DNA from: Candidatus Bathyarchaeota archaeon
GTDB taxonomy: Archaea; Thermoproteota; Bathyarchaeia; 40CM-2-53-6
Assembly: GCA_005888735.1 (NCBI GenBank)
Contig: VBBN01000034.1
Location: forward strand, 690 to 64,689
Length of the DNA stretch: 64,000 nt
Direction: 5' to 3'
Both the position numbers and the translations under genes were made by a program. Under the pieces are notes generated by a model, which was not told the origin of the DNA, made no database searches, and saw nothing but the letters and a program-made list of their open reading frames with translations. Positions 33,085 to 42,483 of this stretch are shown one piece after another. Within the stretch, counting starts at the first letter, position 1. Each line of letters starts with the position of its first letter.

Positions 33085-35941
33085 TTAGTGTATCTGGATG
33101 TTTCCGCCTTGGAGCGTTCCTGATTTTGAGTATCCTGTTCCGAGTTGAATGGAAAACGTATCTTGGCCTGCACCTGGCTCCGCTTTGTCTTGGACTGCGA
33201 TCGTGAATGTCGTGGCGAAGCCGTTCGTTGTGCCTGTACCTGTAATCGTGGCGGTGTTCCCCTTGAAGTTGGCCGAGGTTATAAGATTGGTTATGAAGTC
33301 GACTCCGCTTGTAGAATCCTTGTATGCGGCCTTTCCACTTACCCGTCCGGAGGAGCTGACCTTTACTTCGATGCTGAAGCCTCCGCGGTCCTGTTGTGGG
33401 TCGACGAAAATGTAGCCTCCGCCAGTGACTTTGCATGTGGTGCCTAGCGGACAGTTGCTGGGTGTTTTGGTCATGCCGACGACATAGTCGAAGACTCGTG
33501 TGGCGTCGGCGTCCATCATTATTGGGTTGCCGCCGGTGAACCCGAAGGTGAGGGTTGTGACACTGTAGAGCTTGTCCCCGGTGATGGGGCTGCCGATGTT
33601 AGACAGTAGCGCGGTTATTGTGATCGTATTGGTGGCGGCGTTGATGGTGCCGGTCGCCGGTTGCTCGGCTGGGTAGACGATGATCTTGCAGTTCTGTGGT
33701 GTGGTTGTGACGCAGCCGCTACCTCGAGGTAATCCAGTCGGGTTGGAGGTGGCGGATGTTCCTGTTCCTGCGAAGAACACCGGTGGCTGGCCGCCGGTGG
33801 AGTTGGCGCCGAGGTAGAATATCCGGTAGCTTTCTTCTCCGTTGTCCCCGGTGGTGTTGAACTGCCAACGTGTGAGCCAGAGTATGCCAGTTGCCCCTGT
33901 GGGCGGTGTGAGGGAGGCGAGGTTGTTCAGTTTCATGGTGACTGTGAGGTGGGAGGTGTCGGGCTGGGAGAGCTGGGTGGAGAGTAGGTCGAGGCTGAGC
34001 TGGTTGGCGCCTGCGCCGAGCGGTGAGAAGTGAGGGAGCTGAGCGTCGCCGGCGGGGTCTGTTACTGTGGCTATGCTGGGATTATTGGAGGTGAGAGTTG
34101 TTCCGTAGGCGGAGGGTCCTGCTACTTGTGTTAGCTCGAAGAGGCTTGCCCCGTGGTGCTGGTTTGTCAGGTCGTTGACTACTATGCGGGCTGCTCCGTT
34201 GCTGTCGATGGCTAGAGTGAAGAAGTCGGCCAGAGTCCTGTCTCCCATGGAGGTTGTGCGGCCTAGGCCTCCGGTGCATATCTGGCCGTAGTCTGTGGGG
34301 TGCTCGCTGGCTTTAACCTGGTATATGATGGGAGTGGTGGTGGTTGCTCCGGTTACCTGGACGAGGTAGACGAACCACTTGATCGCTGTCGCTGCTTGGC
34401 GGTTGATGAGCCAGCTGGGAAAGCTGTTCGGGTCCCCGGGGGAGGCGGTCCCGTAGAATGCGCTGTCGACTATTCCTGGGGCTCCTCTGATGGCCCAGGG
34501 CATAACGTTGCTGTTGGCCGGGTCGCCGTTGACTTGGACGGGCGTGGTCCAGGTGGTTCCCTGGTTTATGGAGGAGCTGAGGTAGACGTTGTTATTCGCG
34601 GTATCTACCCAGACGGCGTAGAGGTTCCCAGCGGAATCTGTTGCCACATCAGAGAATAAGCGTCCGAGTCCTATTGAGCCACCAGGGCTTGTTGGAGCGT
34701 TTACCTCGGTAAATACTAGGCCTGTTCTCTGGTCTGGGGCGACTGATGCTTTCCATATCCTTTCATGGTCGGGCCTGTTGCAGGGCAAGTAGAGGACCCT
34801 GTTTACCGGGTCGAAAAGTAGCCTTCCGCAACGGCCATCTGTTGTGATGCTGCCGGTCGTGGTTGCGGCTGCGTTCTGGTAGATCACTCCGCCGACTGGA
34901 TCTGTAGGTCCTGTGGAGCCAGGTGAGGAGTAGATTTGCCAGCCGAAGGCTTGCTGGTTGAAGACGAGGAAGACCGTGTTGTCGTTGGCGCTAGACGTGA
35001 GGCCATTGTCGATTGCTAGCCACTGCCGGTCGTCGGCAGGCTGCCCTGTGACTGGGTTCGCTCTCCAAGTGTTGCCGCCATCGTTGGTGACTGCGACGCT
35101 TACGGCTGCCAGTCCTTCAAGGTCTGCGAAATAGGCGTTTCCTATGTCATCTGTTATTATGTCCGTGTCCCCGCCTCCTGACGCGGCCGGGTTCGGCCTC
35201 AAGCCGTTAGGCGAAACGATGTGGAAGGTGTCTCCGTTGTCGGTGGATTTTGCGACGAAACCTTGGGCGGTGCTGAAACCCCAGGGGCCTGTTTCCCATA
35301 TGTTGCCGTACTTGTCGATGTGGTTCAAGGGCTCTCCTTCGGTTCGTTGTGGGTCGATGATTGTGTGGGGTCCGAAGGCTATTCCTCCGGTTGGGAATTG
35401 TGGGTTGACGACTGATCCGCCGCTTGTGTAGGCTAGGGTGGCGGAGCCTGTGTAGTCTGAGGCGATGACTAGGAAGGGTGCTGTTCGGACTTCATACATG
35501 CCTGGCATCGGGCTTTGGAGGACGACCTGTTCCGATGTGGTTCCTCCCTGGTTAGAATGGCCTACTTGCAGGCCATCGCTTTGCCGGTAGATGTAAAGGT
35601 CGAAGTCGTTGCTCGAGCTTACCCAATTGATTGTGATGGTGACGGTTCCAGTGTTGAGCTGCCAGAAGTTGCTGGCCAGATTGAGATTGATAATGAAATG
35701 GTCGCAGAGCAGATTGAGAGGATCAGCGGAAGGAGGGCACGTAGCCGGGTCCCCGTTGACGCCGAACGCGTAGGTTGCTCCCTGCCAGTTTAGGGAGAGG
35801 TTCCCAGTGGAGAGAGTGCCGCTAGAAGGGTTGGCGGCTTCGGAGCGTTGGGCTAGTATTCCGCTTCCTGATAGAAGGATAGCGGCTAACAGAAAGGTTA
35901 CCCTAGCGGTTGTTCTAAGGGAAATGGGGCCAACTGGACAC
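33085..35941 (-). CDS. Large exported BNR-repeat (sialidase-fold) protein, signal peptide apparently out of frame with its start
   Basis: The frame that ends at 33085 is open up to about 35969 but its first ATG is at 35508. Upstream of that ATG it encodes a good signal peptide (ARVTFLLAAILLSGSGILA) and about 110 further residues, including a PPC-type extracellular beta domain (SSSNDFDLYIYRQSDG). No ATG/GTG/TTG lies in frame there. A GTG at 35939-35941 would join this frame if the CCCC at 35926-35929 (coding strand) were CCC. BNR motifs AKSTDNGDTF, VTNDGGNTW and SSSINQGTTW mark a six-bladed propeller; the C-terminal 130 residues form a separate beta domain. Enzymatic activity is not shown. Confidence 0.72.
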
Positions 35942-35970
35942 TGGTGACCGTTGCTGGGTTGTTGTGTCTA

Positions 35971-35980
35971 GGGATAAAAC
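35971..35980 (-). promoter_or_regulatory. Putative TATA box of the BNR protein gene
   Basis: GTTTTATCCC on the minus strand lies about 35 bases before the candidate GTG at 35941. This spacing suggests a leaderless or nearly leaderless transcript. Confidence 0.35.
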
Positions 35981-36029
35981 GAAAGTTTCGCAGGGGGATA
36001 TTTTCTAGGTTCGAAAAGATTTCTTCTCG

Positions 36030-36050
36030 ATATATCACCATTTGATATAT
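36030..36050. promoter_or_regulatory. Palindromic A/T element between divergent genes
   Basis: ATATATCA (36030-36037) and TGATATAT (36043-36050) form a perfect 8-base inverted repeat with a 5-base spacer. It lies between the BNR gene and the DUF5519 gene and could be an operator overlapping TATA boxes. Confidence 0.4.
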
Positions 36051-36121
36051 TGGGAGGCTCGATTTGTCGTGCCAGCGTTTATCGGGGTCTTGAGGCTAGA
36101 CTAAGTAACGGTTAGTACCGT

Positions 36122-36472
36122 TTGAGCCAGTCTCTGCAAGAGTGGATTCTTGGGCTTCCCGGCGTTACTCAGGCTCCTCATCGTTTTGGCGGGACCGAGT
36201 TTCAGGTTCACGGTTTGGAGTTCATGCATTCCCATGGGAGCTCGTACTTGGACATCAGACTGTCCCTGGAAGACCAGGCCCGGGTCTTGAAGGAGGGACG
36301 GGCTGAGCCGCATCGATTTGCGCCTCAGGGAGGCTGGGTGACGTTTCGAATTCGCGGTGACGGGGACGTTGAGAAGGCGAAGGAGATAATCCGATTGGCG
36401 TATGATAATGCTGAGAAGAAGATGAAGGCTCACTCGGCGAGGCGTGGCGCGGGCCAGACTTCACTGGTCTAA
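36122..36472 (+). CDS. Luciferase-domain (DUF5519) protein
   Basis: The 116-residue protein matches the small DUF5519 family by EFQVHGLEFMHSHGSSYLDIRLS, with its conserved His-Ser-His, and by AEPHRFAPQGGWVTFRI. The C-terminal half is a helix likely used for packing (VEKAKEIIRLAYDNAEKK). Some relatives are described as luciferase-like domain proteins but the reaction is unknown. The start is TTG at 36122. It lies between the divergent BNR gene and the convergent lamin-tail gene. Confidence 0.78.
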   Translation: MSQSLQEWILGLPGVTQAPHRFGGTEFQVHGLEFMHSHGSSYLDIRLSLEDQARVLKEGRAEPHRFAPQGGWVTFRIRGDGDVEKAKEIIRLAYDNAEKKMKAHSARRGAGQTSLV

Positions 36473-36495
36473 TACGAGCTAGAATCGAGCAGTGA

Positions 36496-36909
36496 TTATG
36501 ATTCTTTCAACGGGACGACTTGGAGAGAGTCCACCTCTTTTCCTTGATCGTCGAACAGCGTTGCAGTGTCTCCTTCATTGTTCCAGATGAATGCATGCTT
36601 TCCCCAGTATAGGTTCCACCTAGGCTGTTTTCCCTTGGTCTCCGAATCCTTGCTGCTGCCGCTGTGTAGAACGATCTGGTCTCGAGGTTTGAGGGTGATT
36701 TTCTCATCGAACGTGTATGTGTGGCGGCGTTCTCCAGTTCGGGTGTTGTCCATGATCTTCCAGCCTGCGAGCGAGACAGTGCTGTCTCCCATGTTTTCGA
36801 GAACAATGTACTCCTGGTTCAAACTGTCGGGAGTGTCTTTTCCTTTTGGGTTGTAGTTGATGTGTTTGACGCTGACTCGTTTCAGGGTCATGTCTTGGGT
36901 GGCTTGCAC
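36496..36909 (-). CDS. Stand-alone lamin-tail domain (LTD) protein
   Basis: The 137-residue protein is almost exactly one LTD, an immunoglobulin-like fold shared with nuclear lamins and many exported bacterial and archaeal proteins. Matching features are QEYIVLENMGDSTVSLAGWKIMD, HTYTFDEKITLKPRDQIVLHSG and HAFIWNNEGDTATLFDDQGKEVDS. There is no signal peptide from the ATG at 36909, so it seems cytosolic, unlike most LTD proteins. Related domains sit in DNA- or surface-associated proteins. Its role here is unknown. Confidence 0.82.
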   Translation of the reverse strand: MQATQDMTLKRVSVKHINYNPKGKDTPDSLNQEYIVLENMGDSTVSLAGWKIMDNTRTGERRHTYTFDEKITLKPRDQIVLHSGSSKDSETKGKQPRWNLYWGKHAFIWNNEGDTATLFDDQGKEVDSLQVVPLKES

Positions 36910-37074
36910 GATTATGTTGCCTAGGTGAAATCGCGGTTATAAGTGTAGAGCGGATCAATCAACGCCAGTGTGTGTAACATTCCGCTGAGCCTCTAGGCGA
37001 GTCTGTCCTTTCGATGGCATGTTATGCTATTAGGATACCATCAGAGCCACAGAAAGAGCTTGAGGGTGTGGGTC

Positions 37075-38058
37075 TCACACCGTGATGACGATTTTTCCTC
37101 GGGCGTGTCCTTCCTCAAAGTAGCGGACAGCGTCGGGTACCTTGCTCAACGGGTAGCGGCTGTCTATCACCGGGGTCACCTTTCCTCTCTCGATGAGCTC
37201 TTTGAGTACAAGCAAGTCCGGTTTGTTTAGTTTCGCTATACGGAAGACCATCTTCTGGCTCACGAATGGTCTCAAGAAGAGTGATTTGATCGGGAGAGCG
37301 AGGGGTCCGATCCAGCGACCTTCTTTAGAATATGAACCCTTTGTGGCACCCACAATCACAAGAATTCCTTTGGGGACCAAGGCGCGCCTGTAATCTGACA
37401 ACGAACGGTTTCCCGCGTTATCTAGGATGAGATCGTATCGCTGCCCGTTTTTGGTGAAATCCTCCTTGGTGTAATCCACGACGTGGTCTGCGCCGAGCGA
37501 GCGGACTAGGTCCAGGTTCCTCGTGCTGCAGACACCGGTCACTTCCACTCCGAACGACTTTGCGATCTGGACGGCGAACGTACCCACGCCTCCCGACGCG
37601 CCGTTGATCAGGACTTTCTGCCCTGGCCGAATCTGGCCCCAGTCACGTAGAGCCTGCAGGGCCGTGATTGCCGCGATGGGAATGGCCGCCGCTTGCTCGA
37701 GCGTTATGTTGGCCGGTTTCCGCACGAGTTTATCTTCGGGGACGCATGCATATTCGGCGAAGGCGCCGCTACGCCCGCAGAAGACCTCATCGCCCTGTTG
37801 AAACTCTGTTACGTTCTTGCCTATCGCTTCAACCACGCCGGCCATGTCAACTCCTGTTTTGGGGTCTTTTGGTCGGCGCAGCCCCATCGACATGCGGGCG
37901 ATGTATGGCAGGCCTGTCATGTAGTGCCAGTCAGCGGGATTGACGGAGGCCGCTTTGACTCGAACTAGCACTTCGTCATCTTGGACTACAGGCTTGTCCA
38001 CTTCTTTGAGTTCCAGAACGTCAGGTGAGCCGTATCGCTGGTAGACGACTGCTTTCAT
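37075..38058 (-). CDS. NAD(P)-dependent zinc-free alcohol dehydrogenase / quinone reductase family
   Basis: This medium-chain dehydrogenase belongs to the quinone oxidoreductase branch. From ATG 38058 it is 327 residues and begins with the typical MKAVVYQRYGSPDVLELKEV. It has the cofactor motif INGASGGVGTFAVQIAK, and PADWHYMTG in place of zinc-binding residues. A longer frame to 38169 adds 37 residues with no family match, so I prefer the internal ATG. Such enzymes reduce quinones or enones with NADPH. The gene stands alone, divergent from YdeI-like 38254. Confidence 0.88.
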   Translation of the reverse strand: MKAVVYQRYGSPDVLELKEVDKPVVQDDEVLVRVKAASVNPADWHYMTGLPYIARMSMGLRRPKDPKTGVDMAGVVEAIGKNVTEFQQGDEVFCGRSGAFAEYACVPEDKLVRKPANITLEQAAAIPIAAITALQALRDWGQIRPGQKVLINGASGGVGTFAVQIAKSFGVEVTGVCSTRNLDLVRSLGADHVVDYTKEDFTKNGQRYDLILDNAGNRSLSDYRRALVPKGILVIVGATKGSYSKEGRWIGPLALPIKSLFLRPFVSQKMVFRIAKLNKPDLLVLKELIERGKVTPVIDSRYPLSKVPDAVRYFEEGHARGKIVITV

Positions 38059-38253
38059 CGTGCTCTTCTGGTCCGTCGCGGGAAGGGCCGGCTGGGTCAC
38101 TTTACCAGGAGCTGGGATGGTTTCAAGGGTCAACTTAGGGTCTGCGTAACAATCGAGACTCGCATACAAAAGGGTGTACCTAGGTCATTAGCCGAGGTCT
38201 GATGGTTGGGGGAGAAAGGCTGTTAGGACCCTTGTACTAGTGGGCTGTGGCAA

Positions 38254-38835
38254 ATGAAGCCTGTGTTCTTCTCTTCACCATCTGAGCTGCGCAAGTGGTT
38301 TGAGCAATATCACAAAAAGGCGCAGGAGCTGTGGGTTGGATTTTACAAGATGGGTTCTGGTCGGCAGAGTGTGACTATGCCGGAGGCTGTGGATCAAGCC
38401 CTGTGTTTCGGCTGGATTGACAGTGTCCGGAAGAATGTTGACGCGGTGAGTTACATGAATCGGTTTACTCCACGGAAGCCTCGCAGTATCTGGAGCTCTG
38501 TCAATTCCAAGCGGGCGAAGGAGCTGGTCGAATTGGGACTGATGCAGCCCGCGGGTCTCATGGCGTTTCGGGAGAGGGATGCGGAGAAGTCGGGGGTGTA
38601 CTCGTATGAGCGAAAGAGTTTCAGGAAACTCCCTGAGGTATACGAGCGCAAGCTGAGGATGAACGGGGAAGCGTGGAGCTTCTTCAAGTCACAGCCTCCG
38701 TCCTACCAGAGGACAGCAGGATACTGGGTGGCAAGTGCGAAGAGAGAGGAGACGAGGTTGAAACGGCTCGACATTTTGATTCGATACTCGGAGAAGGGAG
38801 GGACAATCCCACCACTGACCAGACCGAGTCCTTAG
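38254..38835 (+). CDS. YdeI/OmdA-family protein
   Basis: The 193-residue protein matches the YdeI (OmdA) family: PSELRKWFEQYHKKAQELWVGFYKMGSGRQSVTMPEAVDQALCFGWIDSVRK at the start, RFTPRKPRSIWSSVN in the middle and FKSQPPSYQRTAGYWVASAKREETRLKRL near the end. Bacterial members are linked to resistance to some antimicrobial peptides; the biochemical role is unknown. The start is ATG. It lies upstream of a toxin-antitoxin pair on the same strand with about 140 bases between. Confidence 0.87.
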   Translation: MKPVFFSSPSELRKWFEQYHKKAQELWVGFYKMGSGRQSVTMPEAVDQALCFGWIDSVRKNVDAVSYMNRFTPRKPRSIWSSVNSKRAKELVELGLMQPAGLMAFRERDAEKSGVYSYERKSFRKLPEVYERKLRMNGEAWSFFKSQPPSYQRTAGYWVASAKREETRLKRLDILIRYSEKGGTIPPLTRPSP

Positions 38836-38973
38836 ATGAGTAGCTCTTGGAATGTTTCATTGGCATTGTCGGGTTTCTTTTTGGAAACCTACTGCTTAGG
38901 CGTCCTGGGCGAGGCTGTCTTGAGTCGGAAAGCTTAATTCCGCGGGCCCACTGGTGGGAGATGTGGGAAGGAA

Positions 38974-39210
38974 TTGGCAAGAACTGCAACCGTAGACGTT
39001 GATGAGAGAGGCAGGGTTCACTTGCCTGCATCGATGAGGCGGGAGTTAAAGACAAGCAGGTTCAAGATATCGCTCGACAGGGGGAGGATTGTGATGGAGC
39101 CGGTTCAGCCGGCCGAGGCCGTGAAGGGAAAGTACAAGGGGCTTCTCAAGGTCAACATGGAGGAGCTGGAAGAGTCTCAGGAGCGCTTTGTAGCTGCAGG
39201 CCGCCGCTAG
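38974..39210 (+). CDS. AbrB/MazE-type antitoxin
   Basis: The 78-residue protein begins with a swapped-hairpin DNA-binding domain: TATVDVDERGRVHLPASMRRELKTSRFKISLDRGRIVMEPV, with the DxxGRVxLP core of AbrB/VapB proteins. The C-terminal 30 residues are acidic (KVNMEELEESQERF), as expected for the toxin-neutralising arm. The start is TTG at 38974, with GGAAGG three bases upstream. The PIN-domain gene begins inside its last codons, which supports a paired antitoxin-toxin unit that represses its own promoter (inference). Confidence 0.8.
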   Translation: MARTATVDVDERGRVHLPASMRRELKTSRFKISLDRGRIVMEPVQPAEAVKGKYKGLLKVNMEELEESQERFVAAGRR

Positions 39211-39652
39211 CCGGCTTCCTTCGCCGCTTCTAGTCGAGGCGGATCTTTTCATCTCATACCTCACCTCGGACCACCACCTCGTTCAACACTTTCGGCCTGT
39301 TGTAGATGCTAGTCTGGAGGGGAAGCTGGACCTTTTGGTTTCGTCAGAGGTGTATGACGATGTCGTGGCCTGCTTGAGAAGCCAGGAGGTTCCTCTGGAG
39401 AAGGTTCGAGCGTTCATCCAAGACATGAGGGCTATTCCACACACAGCTCTTCCGGTCACGCTTGACGTCGCAATTACAGCTCTCGACCTTTACGTTAAAC
39501 ATGGGGGGTCGAGAAAGCTTCACTACTTTGACGCGTTTCACGTCGCAACATCTCAGCTTGAACGACTTCCCCTTCTTACGAGTGACAGGTATATATTGGA
39601 ACATTCCAGCCGACTCGGGACCAAAACGATCGAGGTGCGAGGCATCAGGTAG
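39194..39652 (+). CDS. PIN-domain toxin (VapC-like), no canonical start codon
   Basis: The frame encodes a PIN ribonuclease domain: LLVEADLFISYL with the first acidic residues, VSSEVYDDVVACL, YFDAFHVATSQL and PLLTSDRYI with the later acidic residues, ending at VRGIR. The first ATG/GTG/TTG is the TTG at 39335, which would cut off the first strand, helix and catalytic Asp. The frame is open back to a TAG at 39191; the only start-like codon is CTG at 39194, inside the antitoxin gene, giving 152 residues. Either CTG is used or the start has been lost. Target RNA is unknown. Confidence 0.7.
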   Translation: MQAAASRLPSPLLVEADLFISYLTSDHHLVQHFRPVVDASLEGKLDLLVSSEVYDDVVACLRSQEVPLEKVRAFIQDMRAIPHTALPVTLDVAITALDLYVKHGGSRKLHYFDAFHVATSQLERLPLLTSDRYILEHSSRLGTKTIEVRGIR

Positions 39653-39850
39653 GAAGGAGGACATTCTGTCCTAAAACTAGGCACAACATTGTTCTGATGT
39701 GTCGAGCTCGATTAGCCTCATGTCCCGCTCCGAGTCTGCGGATGTTTGCATGTCCTCTTGGGATGGTCTTGGAATTAGTGCTTGGAGAGTGACTTTGTAT
39801 TCAAGATTGTTATTCCACCGCCGGTCTAGACATCTCTCAAGCGATTGACG

Positions 39851-39858
39851 AAAAAAAA
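39851..39858 (-). terminator. U-tract terminator of the BNR gene
   Basis: Eight T on the minus strand, preceded by CTAACCCTCC, lie about 38 bases after the stop of the gene at 39896-41770. This is the usual archaeal terminator pattern. Confidence 0.55.
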
Positions 39859-39895
39859 GGAGGGTTAGGGGTCTGCTGGAATTCTGGTGTATTTT

Positions 39896-41770
39896 CTAGA
39901 ATGTGCCTTTTGCTATGGCGATGTCTTGCTGGTTGACTGTTGTGGGTACGAATTCGAAGCCGAACCACCATGTGACTGTTTGCTTGTTGTTGGTGTCGGC
40001 CCAAACGGCGTGGAAGACGTTGTCTTTGCCGACTGCGATGCTTGTGTAGTCGCCGATGAAGCCGCCTCCGAATCCATGGCGGGAGTTGATAGGATGAGTG
40101 GTTACGATTTGGCTTACGTTGGTTGTGATGTCTGCGACTGCGTAGTCTAGGCGTGCGTTGTTGATGTAGTTTCCGAGTGTTAGGCAGTTGATCCGGCCGA
40201 CGGCTGTGGGTGTTGCGGGCTGGGCGCAGGTCTGCCAGGGGGAGATGATGTCGGCTGCGTAGGCTGAGATGTAGACGCGGCCGTTGGGGGCTGTTGCGAC
40301 TGATGGGAAGAAGGTTTCAACGCGGCCCGTGTTGGAGGGTGCCTTGAGTGTTGTGCCGTCGGGGTTTGTGGCTGGATAGCCGATTGGTGTCCGGTTGGAC
40401 GCGTCTATTGCTGGGTTGAAGGATTGTGGTGTGGTCCAGGCGTTTCCGCCGTCTGTGGATTTGCCGTAGACTACTGAGCTGTGGCAGTTGGCCCGGACGC
40501 TTGCAACGCCGCTGATGAAGAAGGCGCAGACGGGGTCGATGGTGTAGCTGGTGGCTGTGTTGCGGACTTCCGAGTTCCAGGTTGCGTACAAGTCGCCGTT
40601 TGGTGCTATGTCGGCGGCTGGGAAGCTGTTGACTCGGAAGGCTGTGTTGGCTGGGTTGAGAATGTCTACGACTTGGCTGACTGCTACTGGCTGGGTCCAT
40701 TTCTTTCCGCCGTCTGTTGACTTTACCATCCAGATGCTGTTGTAGGTGGCGAAGCGGTCGCTTCCTTCCCAGAAGGCGTAGATTGTTCCGTCTGGTCCGA
40801 CTAAGACGCGGCTTCCTTGGTCGTAGAGGACGTTGCCGACTATTAGTTGTCCGTCGGTGAAGGTTCGTCCGCCGTTGCTGCTGCTGGCGAACATGATGGG
40901 TGATTGGACGTACCGGCCTGTTTGTGGGCTGAATAAGAATCGCGTCCAGGTGACGTAGATGTTGTCGCGGAAGCGGCTGTTAGCGTTCTGGTCGACTGCG
41001 ATCCATTCCTTGTCGTTGAGGGTGCTCTTGCTGGTTGTCTGGCCGATGAAGGTTGGGGGTCCCCAGTGGAGATCGCCGTTATTGTCGAAGGTTCCCTTGT
41101 TGAAGGCTACCGTGTTGGGTGCTGATAGGCGGTTGAAGCCTAGGCCTGCGAAGTACACGTTTCCTCTGGTGTCGAAGGCTAGCGCGGGGTCTCCGCCTGC
41201 GTCGTAGATTCCGCCGGTTAGGCGTTCGACTCCGGGGATGAGGGTTGCGAGGTGTTGTGGGTCTGTTGCGATGCAGCACCAGGTTTGTCCGCCGTTGTTG
41301 CTGTAGTATGTTCCGCTGTAAGCCTCTCCTTGGGCGCTGCAAGGTGCGCCGTTGAACGTGCATGGCCAGACGCGTGTGATGTAGTCGTTGCTGCCGACGA
41401 CGATCCGGTTGGGATTGTTCGGGTCAACGGCGATGGCTGGCTCGTTTTGGGGTGCTCCTGCGGCGTCCTGGTTGACGGTTATGTCTGGTGATTGGATCGT
41501 GTTTCCGTCCAAGGGGCTGGAGAGGACATAGGTTGGGGTGATGGCTGTGCCTGGGTAGGGTGGTGGTGCTTGGTCGCTGTTGTCTGCTTCTTCCTGGAAG
41601 AGGCCGCTGAGGCGGATGTAGAGGCCGGGGGTGTCGTTGACGCTGGCGTTTCTGCCGGCTAGGGTGTTGGTGTCGTAGGTTTGTATTGTTGTGGCGGTTA
41701 TTGCCTGTATTCCGCCGCTTATCATGGCTATTGAGAGGACGAGGAAGATAGCTAGGGTAATCTGCTTCAA
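39896..41770 (-). CDS. Exported BNR-repeat (sialidase-fold) protein
   Basis: The 624-residue protein has an N-terminal signal peptide (ITLAIFLVLSIAMISGGIQA) and a propeller with clear Asp-box motifs: YYSNNGGQTW, ASSSNGGRTF, VKSTDGGKKW and GKSTDGGNAW. Between them lie segments such as EPAIAVDPNNPNRIVVGSNDY and GDPALAFDTRGNVYFA, which recur in the other two BNR proteins here. Several Cys pairs suggest disulfides outside the cell. There is no catalytic Arg triad I can identify, so sialidase activity should not be assumed. It has no C-terminal anchor. Confidence 0.82.
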   Translation of the reverse strand: MKQITLAIFLVLSIAMISGGIQAITATTIQTYDTNTLAGRNASVNDTPGLYIRLSGLFQEEADNSDQAPPPYPGTAITPTYVLSSPLDGNTIQSPDITVNQDAAGAPQNEPAIAVDPNNPNRIVVGSNDYITRVWPCTFNGAPCSAQGEAYSGTYYSNNGGQTWCCIATDPQHLATLIPGVERLTGGIYDAGGDPALAFDTRGNVYFAGLGFNRLSAPNTVAFNKGTFDNNGDLHWGPPTFIGQTTSKSTLNDKEWIAVDQNANSRFRDNIYVTWTRFLFSPQTGRYVQSPIMFASSSNGGRTFTDGQLIVGNVLYDQGSRVLVGPDGTIYAFWEGSDRFATYNSIWMVKSTDGGKKWTQPVAVSQVVDILNPANTAFRVNSFPAADIAPNGDLYATWNSEVRNTATSYTIDPVCAFFISGVASVRANCHSSVVYGKSTDGGNAWTTPQSFNPAIDASNRTPIGYPATNPDGTTLKAPSNTGRVETFFPSVATAPNGRVYISAYAADIISPWQTCAQPATPTAVGRINCLTLGNYINNARLDYAVADITTNVSQIVTTHPINSRHGFGGGFIGDYTSIAVGKDNVFHAVWADTNNKQTVTWWFGFEFVPTTVNQQDIAIAKGTF

Positions 41771-42130
41771 AGATTTTCGGGCGGGGTGAGTGCTTCTAAC
41801 ATATAAGCCTGAGAGGGGTGGAAGACCGGCGAATGTTAAACAGGGTCGAAGTCTTACCGAGTTATCGACTCGACTGGCGAGCTATCCCGGTCGGGGGTAG
41901 CTGGTGCTGAATGTGCCTGGTTCTCCATTCTCTTGTTCATCTAGTAGGAAAGGGCCATGAAACGCGGAAGTTATTTGCGGCTCAGGGGCTCATAAGGCTA
42001 ATGGAAGAATGGCTCTCTGGAGTGATTTTGTTTGAGAAGCACAAAAGTGAGGACAGGCTCAGCGTGAATTTTCTATTTTGAAAACGGCATCTCTCTTGAG
42101 CTGACCGCACTCCTTCAGGAGGCTCGACTC
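41771..42130. other. Intergenic region, promoter side of the BNR gene
   Basis: No gene is supported in these 360 bases. On the minus strand, CTTATATG near 41799-41806 (plus strand CATATAAG) is a good TATA candidate for the BNR gene starting at 41770. Confidence 0.4.
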
Positions 42131-42481
42131 TTATGTCGAGGACGTTGGACCTGTCTGAGTCAGCTTGACTTTCCGTGCGCTATCCAATAGCTGGATGCAA
42201 CGAGCCAGGTGTGATTCGAGAACCTGTCTTATCGCGCTCGGAATAGCAGGATGCACATCAATGACGAGTATCTTGGCTTTCGGGTTGGGATGCAACTCCA
42301 GGAAATCCGAGTCAAGCGTGATTACGACCTCCCCAGAGTGGGAGGCCTCCTCGGCGATTCGTCCGTTGCTTGACCCGGGTCCAAATACTTCACGAACCGT
42401 CCTGACTTGAAATCCTTTCTTCTTGAGAAGTTCAATAACGGATGATGGAACGTTCTCGTCAAGGAGAAACCGTACGGCCAA
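42131..42481 (-). CDS. DUF5615 PIN-like toxin
   Basis: The 116-residue protein begins FLLDENVPSSVIELLKKKGFQVRTV and continues with EEASHSGEVVITLDSDFLEL, the two acidic motifs (DEN and DSDF) of DUF5615 PIN-like nucleases. It is paired with the DUF433 gene directly upstream, with two bases between the genes, the common arrangement of this toxin-antitoxin type. The likely role is RNA cleavage restrained by the DUF433 partner (family inference). Confidence 0.85.
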   Translation of the reverse strand: MAVRFLLDENVPSSVIELLKKKGFQVRTVREVFGPGSSNGRIAEEASHSGEVVITLDSDFLELHPNPKAKILVIDVHPAIPSAIRQVLESHLARCIQLLDSARKVKLTQTGPTSST

Positions 42482-42483
42482 CC

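Noticed and set aside
40481..41491. Cys/Val/Gly-rich plus-strand open frames opposite the BNR gene
   Set aside because: Composition and position show them to be antisense shadows.
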